Part shown: positions 42,452 to 50,370 of the stretch, one piece after another
Layout: each line of letters opens with the position of its first letter
How positions within the stretch are numbered: position 1 is the stretch's first letter
DNA from: JAPPLB01 sp965218555
Lineage (GTDB): Bacteria; Acidobacteriota; Terriglobia; Bryobacterales; UBA6623
DNA length: 64,000 nt
Direction of reading: 5' to 3'
NCBI GenBank assembly: GCA_965218555.1
Contig: OZ244625.1
Span: 3,906,001-3,970,000 of the forward strand
Notes under the pieces: model-generated
What the model was told of the DNA's origin: nothing
The model's database searches: none
Seen by the model: only the letters and a program-made list of their open reading frames with translations
Translations under genes and position numbers: made by a program

Positions 42452-43720
42452 CTAGCGGCTACTGCGCATCTCCCGCGCCAATGTCTTGATCTCAGTCAAG
42501 TCCTGCAACATCTCACTCCAACCGTACCAAAGCGCGTAATCCGGATTGTTGTGAAACACGCCCTGAAAAGCTCGCATCCGGTGTTCCAAATGCATCTTGA
42601 AGAGTCGCTGTTCGATCACCGAGGGCGCGTCGTGGAATGCCAGCAGATCCGGAAAGTTGTACGCATAGTGGTCCGGCTTGCGCAGCACTCCGTCGCGGTA
42701 CAGGGAACTGACGATGCGAATCGCCTCGGCCAGCAGCCGGTCCGCCTCCCTGATCATCTCGTCGCCCTTCTCGAGTTCCGCTCGCACAAGATTTGCCGAG
42801 TGGCACTGCTCACAAACACGGATCATGCGATCGCGTTCCTTCTGCCAATCCTCTTGGGTCAGCCGGGCGACGTCGGCTTGCTTGACGGCATCCAGGCGCG
42901 CGGTCGGATTTCCCTGCGGGTCCAAGACCCCGAGCGCCTGGAGGATGGTTGTTCGATCTGCTGTCCACTGCGGGTCTTCCGGCATGGGCAATCGCACGGC
43001 CAGGAACCCCCAGGCTGTCCGCACACCGTGGTCCCCCTGCGGCATGTGACACATCTGGCAGGTGGGCGCCGCGGCCTGCTCGGGCAGCGTTCCGCTCTGC
43101 TTGAGTAGATGCCGAACGCCATGCTTGGACGAGGAGTACATCTCCCACTGTGGATGGTCGATGCCCATGTGGCACGTCCGGCAAGCTTGTGGTTCCCGAG
43201 CCTCCTTGACGGAAAAAAGGTGGCGCGTATGGCAGGCATCACACGAGGCAAGACCGAACATGACGCCGTCGGCCTTCAACTGCCGGATCTCGTCCTCACT
43301 CTTGAGCCCGAGGCGATGGCAACCTCCACAGCTCTTCATGCCGCCCGTGAGAGCCATCGGCAGCCAATGTGTCGTCGGCATGGCGTTCATGCTGACCTAA
43401 GCCAGGGCGTGCTTGCCGCCTTGGAACTGCTCTGTCTGGATCGGATGGCAAGTCGCACAAACATCCGGCGTCGCGGTCTTGACCAGAGCGACATCGTCCG
43501 CCGTGCGATGCTCGTCACCGTGACACAGGGAGCAGTCCACACCCTTCTCGTTGTGCCGGCTCAGTTCCCAATCCGTGACGATGTTCGGCGTCACGCCGCG
43601 GTGACACTCGACACAGTCCGAAGAGGTTCGAGGAAAGTCTTCCCTGCCGCCACACGCTGTCAACGCCAGAACGACCAGCAGCAGGCAGCAACTTGTCCGA
43701 CGCAGTCGTCTTGCCCTCAC
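42452..43720 (-). pseudogene. Octaheme cytochrome c (hydroxylamine-oxidoreductase-like) with in-frame TAG
   Basis: Read through from a GTG at 43720 it has 422 positions. The leader MRARRLRRTSCCLLLVVLAL ends in a lipobox (LTAC). Eight heme sites follow: CVECH, CSLCH, CATCH, CGGCH, CDACH, CRTCH, CQMCH and CEQCH, the number in the HAO/octaheme family. The stretch FQGGKHALA-stop-VSMNAMPTTHW and the ending AFQGVFHNNPDYALWYGWSEM are family-like. The TAG at 43399-43397 (codon 108) stands where I recall a conserved Trp (GKHALAW); one G-to-A change explains it. Such enzymes interconvert hydroxylamine, nitrite or NO with quinol or cytochrome. The frame is open upstream of 43720 but not protein-like. 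Confidence 0.87.
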
Positions 43721-44034
43721 CTGGTTGCGGTGAGACCGCCGTCGCTGTTGGAAGGCGCACCCCTCAAGAAGATGGATTCCACGGCAACCTGGATTCAGCG
43801 ATTCGCGGCAGTAGCGAATTTTACCCTCGACAACGAGTCCGCCTAATGTTCTCAACAATCCGCGCGCGGCCCTGAAGCACCGGCATTGAAAGGGAATCGA
43901 ACCAATCGGCAAAACAGTCGGGATCGACAATCGCCGCCTGCACTGGTGGATGTGGGGCAGCCCCGTCGAGGCCGACCTGGTGATGATGGCGGATGAATCA
44001 AGGGATTCTTCGTCTTGGAGCGCCGAGAGTGCGA

Positions 44035-46587
44035 TTAGATTCGTTCCGGCGGGGTTTGGGTGAAGACGGTCAGGCCCTTGAGGGTTTTGGGCTGGTCGGG
44101 AAGGATGAGGCTGGCGATATAGCCGGCGGCGAAGCAGGTGAGCAGGCCGATGGCCGCGTAGAGGAAGAAGCTGACGGCGGTGTGGGTCTGGACCCAGTAG
44201 ATGACGGCGGCGCTGATGAGGGCTCCGACGAGCGCGCCTCGTCCGTTAGCGCGGCGGGTGAACATGCCGACCGCGAAGAGTCCGGCCATGCCGCTGCTGA
44301 GCAGGCCGAGCATTCGCATGAACAAATCCCAGAGAGACTGGATCTCGTAGGTGGCCATGGTCGCGGCGGTGACGGTGGCGATGAGGCCGAGTCCGGCGGT
44401 GAGCCAACGAGCCAGGCGCAGGCGGACGACATCGGTGGATTCAGGATGGAAACGGGCGTAGAAATCCGTCACAACTGCGGTGGAGACGCTGTTCAAGCCG
44501 CTGTCGAGGGTGGACATCGAAGCGGCGAAGAGGGCGGCAATGACGATCCCGGTGACGCCGGACGGGAGTTGCTGTGAGATGAAGTGGGGGAAGATCGAGT
44601 CCGTGGGCAGGTTGGGGCTCAGGAGTTCGGGCGTGAGCTTGTAGAAGACGTAGAGCGAGGTGCCGAGCAGAAACCAGATGAACGTTTCCGGGAGGACGAT
44701 GGCGGCGTTCATCCAGATGGAATCGGCGGCGCTTTTTTCGTCTCGGGTCGTGAGGTAGCGTTGGACGACGGCCTGGTCAGAGGTGTAGGTGACCAGGTTG
44801 ATGAAGAGGTTCCCGATGACGAGGACCCAGAGGGTGCTGGTCGTGTAGTCCCAACTCCAATGGACGACTTTGAATTTGTCGTCGGCCATGCCGACCGAGA
44901 AGATCGTCGACATCCCCCCGTCGACGCCGAACATCATGATCACGAGGCACAATAGACCTCCGCCGAGCAGAACGATGGCTTGCAGGACGTCCGTCCAGAC
45001 GACGGCCTCGATGCCGCCGAGAACGGTGTAGAGCGTGCTGAGAACGCCCATCACGACAATGCAGACGTAGACGTTCATGCCGGTGACGGCGGAGAGCGCC
45101 ATCGCCGGCAGGAACAGAACGATCGCCATACGGCCGAGTTGAAAGAGGATGAAGGCGGTACTGGCGTAGAGGCGGGTCGCGAGGTTGAAGCGCTGCTCCA
45201 GGTATTCGTAGGCGCTGGTGAGGTTGAGGCGGCGAAAGAACGGTAGATACAAGTAGACCACTACCGGCGTGATGAGGATGAAGGCAAACGTGTTGACAAA
45301 GTAGGCCCAGTCGGTGGCATAGACCTTGGCGGGCGCGGCCATGAAAGTGATGGCGCTGAGCTGGGTGCCGAAGAGGCTGATGCCGGCGGCCCACCAGGGG
45401 ATGCGACGGCCGGCCAGGAAGTAGTCGGAGGTGGTTTTCTCGCGGCGAGAGAAGTAGACGCCCATCCCGATGAGCATCGCGAGGTATGCGCCGAGGCAGG
45501 CGTAGTCGAGCGTGGTGAAGCCGCTGGGCCGATGGCGGGTTTCGAGTGCAAGGACGTGCGGGGAGCGGTGACCGGGACGGTCTTCGCCGGAGGCGATAAC
45601 GATGCGGTCGTTCCAGCGCGTTGCCGAGGTTGTGACGAGCGCTTCGGTCATCTCGCCAAGTTCGGTCCAAGTGTCGGTGATGGTGTGGTAGGCGAGGACG
45701 GTCTTGGGGAAGCCGGGATGGTCGTCGCCCAGCTCCTGCGCCCGGAAGAAGAGCTCACCGTCGTCTCCGCTGAAGATGAGGATGTGGCTCGGGCCCTCGG
45801 TGATGGCGGCGGCCGCGACGACGGGTTGGGGAACGTCGGCGACCCGCTGCCATCCGGCGTTGGGGCGGTAGCGGTAGGCGTCGTTGAGGAAGCGCCGGGT
45901 AGTGGTGCCGTCGACGGCGGTGATGAGCTCGGCGCCGCTGAAAACGTAGACCGCGCCATCCTGCGCCGCGACGACGGGAAGGATGCGTGCGGGGCCGGGC
46001 CAGGGCTCGAGAACTTCCCAGGCGGGTTCGGGATTACTGAGATTGAGCCGCCAGAAGTTGTTCATCGCAAGGGTGGAGTCGGGAGCTTGCTGGCCGCCGG
46101 CAACGTAGATGGATGTGCCGAGGAGGGCGGCGCTGGTCATGGCGCAGGCTTGAGGCAGGTCGGGGAGCTTTTGTTGGTTGAGCGTTCCGTCCTGCCATTG
46201 GAGCCGCCATACGTCGCGGTAATGGCGTTGGGAATCGCCACCGCCGAGAAGGATGAACCCTTGTTCTGTCGAAACACTGCCTCCGTAGGCGAGCGGGTGC
46301 TCGAGCTGGAAGTTGGTCCGCCAGGTTTCGGAGTCCGGCTCGAGGATGTAGACGTCTCGATGCCATTGCTTGGTCCCGCCCTGAAACGGGGAGGTCGGGA
46401 AGTTCGAGCCGCCGGCGACGACGAGCGCATCGTTGGATACGCCGACGTAAGGCCCGCCGAGGCCGAGGGGCGTGGGGAGGTCCGGGAGGAGGGACCACTG
46501 GAGGGGCGTTTCATGTGCTTCGTTCGCGGTTGCTGGGAGCGCGCCAGCGATCAGGAGGAGAACGAGGCCGACGACGGAACGTTTCAT
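44035..46587 (-). CDS. Kelch (NanM-like) propeller fused to a sodium:solute symporter
   Basis: 850 residues. Signal peptide (about 1-22) and a six-bladed Kelch-like propeller (about 28-345; PTPLGLGGPYVGVSNDALVVAGG cut, YGGSVSTEQGFILLGGG, YVAGGQQAPDSTLAMNNFW) resembling N-acetylneuraminate epimerase NanM or 'cyclically permuted mutarotase'. From about 360 comes a complete SSS-family transporter: YFLAGRRIPWWAAGISLFGTQ in parts, ITFMAAPAKVYA, VLGGIEAVVWTDVLQ, and about 13 helices. The fusion would convert a sugar such as sialic acid between anomers outside the membrane and import it with sodium. Start overlaps the amidase stop by four bases. A disrupted sialidase lies at 15-16.3 kb. Confidence 0.9.
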   Translation of the reverse strand: MKRSVVGLVLLLIAGALPATANEAHETPLQWSLLPDLPTPLGLGGPYVGVSNDALVVAGGSNFPTSPFQGGTKQWHRDVYILEPDSETWRTNFQLEHPLAYGGSVSTEQGFILLGGGDSQRHYRDVWRLQWQDGTLNQQKLPDLPQACAMTSAALLGTSIYVAGGQQAPDSTLAMNNFWRLNLSNPEPAWEVLEPWPGPARILPVVAAQDGAVYVFSGAELITAVDGTTTRRFLNDAYRYRPNAGWQRVADVPQPVVAAAAITEGPSHILIFSGDDGELFFRAQELGDDHPGFPKTVLAYHTITDTWTELGEMTEALVTTSATRWNDRIVIASGEDRPGHRSPHVLALETRHRPSGFTTLDYACLGAYLAMLIGMGVYFSRREKTTSDYFLAGRRIPWWAAGISLFGTQLSAITFMAAPAKVYATDWAYFVNTFAFILITPVVVYLYLPFFRRLNLTSAYEYLEQRFNLATRLYASTAFILFQLGRMAIVLFLPAMALSAVTGMNVYVCIVVMGVLSTLYTVLGGIEAVVWTDVLQAIVLLGGGLLCLVIMMFGVDGGMSTIFSVGMADDKFKVVHWSWDYTTSTLWVLVIGNLFINLVTYTSDQAVVQRYLTTRDEKSAADSIWMNAAIVLPETFIWFLLGTSLYVFYKLTPELLSPNLPTDSIFPHFISQQLPSGVTGIVIAALFAASMSTLDSGLNSVSTAVVTDFYARFHPESTDVVRLRLARWLTAGLGLIATVTAATMATYEIQSLWDLFMRMLGLLSSGMAGLFAVGMFTRRANGRGALVGALISAAVIYWVQTHTAVSFFLYAAIGLLTCFAAGYIASLILPDQPKTLKGLTVFTQTPPERI

Positions 46588-47987
46588 TCGGTAGCGATCG
46601 CCGGGCGTTTGAGGTGCCAGTCGGTCGCCTGTTCGTAGGCGTGGCCGATTTCCAGGATGCCCGCTTCGTCCCAGAAACGGCCGATGATCTGCAGGCCGAT
46701 GGGGAGATTCTCTTCGGTGAGGCCGCAGGGGACGGAGAGCAGTGGCAGGCCCGTGAGGTTGAGTGAGCGAACGTTGCGCGTGGTGGCGATCCGGACATTG
46801 TGTTCGACGCCGTTGACGAGCAGTGTGTTTTGGCCGATCTTGGCGGGAGGCACTGAGATCGTAGGCGTGACGACGGCGTCGACCTGGGCGAGGAGCTCGT
46901 TGAAGGCCTCGATGAGAGCGCGCCGTCGGCGCTGGGCGTTCAGGTATTCGGATGCTCGGACAAAGCGGCCCTGATCGAAGAGTGAGCGTACGTCGTCACC
47001 GAAGTCGCTTCGTCGTTCGCGCAGCCGTTTCTCGTGCACGGACGTGGCCTCGGCAAGCAGTATGAGTCTGCCGATCTCGTTGAACTCTTTGATGTCGGGG
47101 ACCTTGATCGAGACCAGCTCGGCGCCGAGGTCTTCGAGAACGGAAATGGCTTTGCGCACGGCTGCTTCTATGTCGGGGTGCAGGTCGTCGAAGTAGAAGT
47201 TTTCGGGGACGCCGAGTTTTCGGCCGGCAAGCGAGGGTTCTGGTCCCAGGCTTGGTTCGATCAGCGGTCGATCGGCGCAGCTTTCATCGCGCGGATCTCC
47301 GCCCGCCATGGCGCAGTAGACTTCCGCGGTGTCGCGAACAGTGGAGCCGAAGGGGCCGGCGTGATCGAGAGTATGGCCGAGAGGGAAGACGCCGTAGCGG
47401 CTGACCCGTCCAAAGGTGGGCTTGAGGCCGACGAGGCCGCAGAAGGACGAGGGAATGCGGATCGAGCCGCCGGTGTCGGAGCCGAGGGAGAAGCTGCAAA
47501 GGCCTCCGGCGAGGGCGGACGTTGAGCCGCCGCTCGACCCGCCGGGAATGCGATCGGTGTCCCACGGATTGCGAATGGCGCCGTAGTGCGGATTGTTGCT
47601 CGTGATGCCGTAGGCCCATTCATGCAAGCCGGCTTTGCCAAGCATCACGGCTCCGGCGGCGGTCAGTTTCTCGACGACGGCGCAGTCGAAGTCGGGGACG
47701 AAGTCGTCCATGATCTTCGAACCGACAGTGGTCTTGATGCCCTTGGTGTAGAAGAGATCTTTGGCGGCGTACGGAATGCCGTGGAGCTTGCCGCGATAGT
47801 TTCCCTCCTGGATTTCCTGCTCGGCCTGTCGCGCCTGTGCGAGAGCGTGCTCGGCGGTGACGGTGATGAAGGCGTTCAGGCGGGGTTGCCGCTTTTCGAT
47901 GAGGTCGAGCAGGTGTTGGGTAAGTTCGACGGGGGAGAGTTCGCCTCGCTCGATTCTGGGAGCGAGATCCGTGATGGTGAGATTCAT
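46584..47987 (-). CDS. Amidase signature family enzyme
   Basis: 467 residues with the Ser-cisSer-Lys triad of the amidase signature family: Lys in GIPYAAKDLF (about 76), GGSSGGSTSALAGG and SDTGGSIRIPSSFCG with the two serines (about 150 and 174). Closest types are GatA-like and AtzE/biuret-hydrolase-like amidases, which cleave C-N bonds in the cytoplasm. The frame is open to 47999 (TTG), but the ATG at 47987 is the normal start. A small GatC/AtzG-like gene precedes it and the NanM-symporter fusion follows with a 4-base overlap; together they look like one operon, perhaps for an amide-containing sugar. Confidence 0.9.
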   Translation of the reverse strand: MNLTITDLAPRIERGELSPVELTQHLLDLIEKRQPRLNAFITVTAEHALAQARQAEQEIQEGNYRGKLHGIPYAAKDLFYTKGIKTTVGSKIMDDFVPDFDCAVVEKLTAAGAVMLGKAGLHEWAYGITSNNPHYGAIRNPWDTDRIPGGSSGGSTSALAGGLCSFSLGSDTGGSIRIPSSFCGLVGLKPTFGRVSRYGVFPLGHTLDHAGPFGSTVRDTAEVYCAMAGGDPRDESCADRPLIEPSLGPEPSLAGRKLGVPENFYFDDLHPDIEAAVRKAISVLEDLGAELVSIKVPDIKEFNEIGRLILLAEATSVHEKRLRERRSDFGDDVRSLFDQGRFVRASEYLNAQRRRRALIEAFNELLAQVDAVVTPTISVPPAKIGQNTLLVNGVEHNVRIATTRNVRSLNLTGLPLLSVPCGLTEENLPIGLQIIGRFWDEAGILEIGHAYEQATDWHLKRPAIATE

Positions 47988-48008
47988 TGGTTGATTCAAA
48001 ACGTGCGA

Positions 48009-48182
48009 TCAGCGGCCGGAAGGATGGAACGAATGGACAGGATCGGTGGTGCTCAAGTCCCGATCGAGGGCGCGCTCGGTCTTGTTTATTACTTCTTCCA
48101 CGACAGGAACGATTGCGTCCAACTCTTCGTCAGGAATATCGAACCGCCACGCTTCGGCGGCTTGTTTGACGGTCATGGGCAT
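48009..48182 (-). CDS. Small GatC/AtzG-like protein
   Basis: 57 residues, MPMTVKQAAEAWRFDIPDEE, then LDAIVPVVEEVINKTERAL. The 'helix - PDEEL - helix' pattern is that of AtzG-like or GatC-like small partner proteins that wrap around and stabilise an amidase. It lies directly before the amidase gene (21 bases between), as atzG lies beside atzE. aaaggg is found about 11 bases before the ATG. Too short for many gene finders. Confidence 0.65.
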   Translation of the reverse strand: MPMTVKQAAEAWRFDIPDEELDAIVPVVEEVINKTERALDRDLSTTDPVHSFHPSGR

Positions 48183-48281
48183 AATGGGCTTTCCCTTTGG
48201 CGAGCCTACAGTTTACAGTGTTGGTGATGAGACTTCATGGAGAAGGCTTATCCAGTCTGAACTGTTCGACGAGGGGGTCAG

Positions 48282-50054
48282 ATGCCTGAGACCTTGGCCC
48301 GATTGTTTCGCCATGCCGTGTCCTATGACAAGCCAGACATGATTCTTACGAAGGTCGAGGGGGCGTACGAGCCGATCGCCGCAAGCGAGGTGTATCGTCG
48401 CGTGGCGAGGACCCACTTCGAGTTGCGGGAGGCAGGCATCGCGGCGGGGGATCGTTGCGCCCTGCTGTCGGAAAACCGTTGGGAATGGGCGGTGTCCGAT
48501 TTCGCCATGATGACCGCGGGCGTGGTCAGCGTACCGATCTATCCCACGCTGCCCGCGGAGCAGATCCACTATCTGCTGGAGCACTCGGAGTCGCGGGTGA
48601 TTTTCGTTTCGACCGAGGATCAGCTCAAGAAGATTCTGAGCATTTGGGATCGGCTCCCTGCGTTGGAGGGCATGGTCATCTTCGATTCCTATGACACGGA
48701 TGACGAGCGAATCACGACCCTGGGGAGCCTCTTGGGCGAGAGAGCGCTGTCCGCGGACGAGCGCGAGGATTTTGAGCAGTCGATAAGCGCCGTTCAGCCG
48801 CAGGACCTGGCGAGCATCATCTATACATCGGGCACGACGGGAACGCCGAAGGGCGTGATGCTTACGCACGGCAACTTCGGCAGCAACGTGCGCGACAACG
48901 GACTCAGGGTCAACGAAGACGACATTGCCCTGTCGTTCCTGCCGCTGTCGCATGTGGCGGAGCGCATGGCGGACTACGCGTTTTTCTACTACGGTGCGAC
49001 GGTGGCGTATGCCGAGTCGATCGATGCCGTGCCTCAGAACCTGCTGGAAGTCAAGCCGACCGTTGCTGTGGGCGTGCCGCGGTTTTTCGAGAAGGTTCAT
49101 GACAAAGTGCAGGCCGCGGTGGCGGCCGCTCCGGCGATTCGACGCGGACTGTTCCACTGGGCGATCGGCACAGGGAAGGCGACGGCTCCCTATCGCCTCA
49201 ATAACGAGCCCTTGCCGCTGGGTCTTCGTTGCAAGTCAGGGTTAGCCGACCGGCTGGTCTTCGCGAAGCTCAGAGGACGACTCGGCGGGCGCATTCGCTT
49301 TTTCATGTCGGGTGCAGCTCCTCTTCCGCTGCACGTTGCTGAATTTTTTTACGCCGTTGGGATCAAGATCTGCGAAGCCTATGGACTGACCGAGACGTCT
49401 CCCGTCGTCTCTCTGAATTACCCGAACAGTCTGAGGTTCGGAACCGTAGGAAGGGTGATCAAGAACGTCGATGTGAAGATCGCCGATGACGGCGAGATCC
49501 TGGTGCGCGGCCCCAACGTCATGCTTGGCTACTACAAGGATGAAGAGAAAACCGCCGAGGTGCTTCTCGACGGCTGGTTCCACACGGGCGACATCGGCAA
49601 GATCGACGAGGACGGCTACCTCAGCATCACCGACCGTAAGAAGGACCTCTTCAAGACATCCGGTGGCAAATATGTTGCACCCCAGCCGATTGAGAATCAG
49701 ATCAAGACCAGCGGCTATGTGTCCACTGCCGTCGTCGTTGCGGAGGGCCGGAAGTTTCCGAGCGCACTGATCGTGCCCGACTTCGAGAAGTTACAGCAAT
49801 ATGCTCAGCAGCAGGGTATCGATGTGGCGAATCGAGGGACGCTGGTTCGACACGAACAGATTGTGATCATGATGGAGAAAGAAGTGGATTCGGCGTGCCA
49901 AGGACTTGCAAGGCACGAGCGAGTCAAGAAGGTGGCGCTGCTCGAGGAAGAGTTTTCCATCGACAGGGGGGAGATCACGCCCACGTTCAAAGTGCGCCGC
50001 CGGGAAGTCGAGAGGCGATACGCTGACCGCATCGAAGATATCTATTCTTCCTGA
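48282..50054 (+). CDS. Long-chain acyl-CoA synthetase (AMP-binding)
   Basis: 590 residues of the adenylate-forming family, FadD15/long-chain type. The AMP-binding P-loop IIYTSGTTGTPKGVMLTHGN lies near 180-199, the A5 motif YGLTETSP near 367-374, WFHTGDIG and the A8 hinge ITDRKKDLFKTSGGKYVAP near 448-467. It joins fatty acids to coenzyme A at the expense of ATP, in the cytoplasm or at the membrane face. The ATG has gaggggg seven bases upstream. The gene is divergent from the amidase operon. Confidence 0.93.
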   Translation: MPETLARLFRHAVSYDKPDMILTKVEGAYEPIAASEVYRRVARTHFELREAGIAAGDRCALLSENRWEWAVSDFAMMTAGVVSVPIYPTLPAEQIHYLLEHSESRVIFVSTEDQLKKILSIWDRLPALEGMVIFDSYDTDDERITTLGSLLGERALSADEREDFEQSISAVQPQDLASIIYTSGTTGTPKGVMLTHGNFGSNVRDNGLRVNEDDIALSFLPLSHVAERMADYAFFYYGATVAYAESIDAVPQNLLEVKPTVAVGVPRFFEKVHDKVQAAVAAAPAIRRGLFHWAIGTGKATAPYRLNNEPLPLGLRCKSGLADRLVFAKLRGRLGGRIRFFMSGAAPLPLHVAEFFYAVGIKICEAYGLTETSPVVSLNYPNSLRFGTVGRVIKNVDVKIADDGEILVRGPNVMLGYYKDEEKTAEVLLDGWFHTGDIGKIDEDGYLSITDRKKDLFKTSGGKYVAPQPIENQIKTSGYVSTAVVVAEGRKFPSALIVPDFEKLQQYAQQQGIDVANRGTLVRHEQIVIMMEKEVDSACQGLARHERVKKVALLEEEFSIDRGEITPTFKVRRREVERRYADRIEDIYSS

Positions 50055-50370
50055 CCGGAGGAGCAATACCGCAAGCCGCAGAGCGAAGTCGGCGAGAAGG
50101 CCGGCTCGTTGTTAGCGCGCCGCACCCTCTCCGCGAAGCACTTTCTTGCCGGCGCATGCACGAGCGCGTCCGAGCCGGATCGTGGAGAGCCGCATCGTTG
50201 AGCCGTCTACGGACTGTCGTTCGGATCGGCGCGAGTGGGCCCATGCAACAAGGCTTCTGTGGGCGGCGGCTTTGTTCGCAATAAGGGAACCGACAGGAGT
50301 TGACACGCTAGAGAGCGGTTTCGTTGTCCTGCAGGCCTTTGAAGCTGATCACGGCAGATACAGCGGGTTG
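50055..50370. other. Convergent intergenic region
   Basis: About 315 bases between the stop codons of the acyl-CoA synthetase and the esterase-like gene. No coding region or clean terminator is visible. Confidence 0.5.

Noticed and set aside
41811..43720. Genome-wide reassignment of TAG (or TGA) to an amino acid
   Set aside because: TAG ends several intact genes here (the histidine kinase, the TonB receptor, a RidA gene) and TGA ends others (SDR, istA), so both are normal stops.
43894..44063. Coding-like stretch reading IDNRRLHWWMWGSPVEAD on the plus strand
   Set aside because: It has no start, overlaps the 3' end of the symporter gene on the other strand and matches no family I know; could be chance.
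43993..46638. Long plus-strand open frames opposite the symporter gene
   Set aside because: They are antisense shadows with Glu/Gly/Asp-rich composition typical of high-GC coding DNA read backwards.
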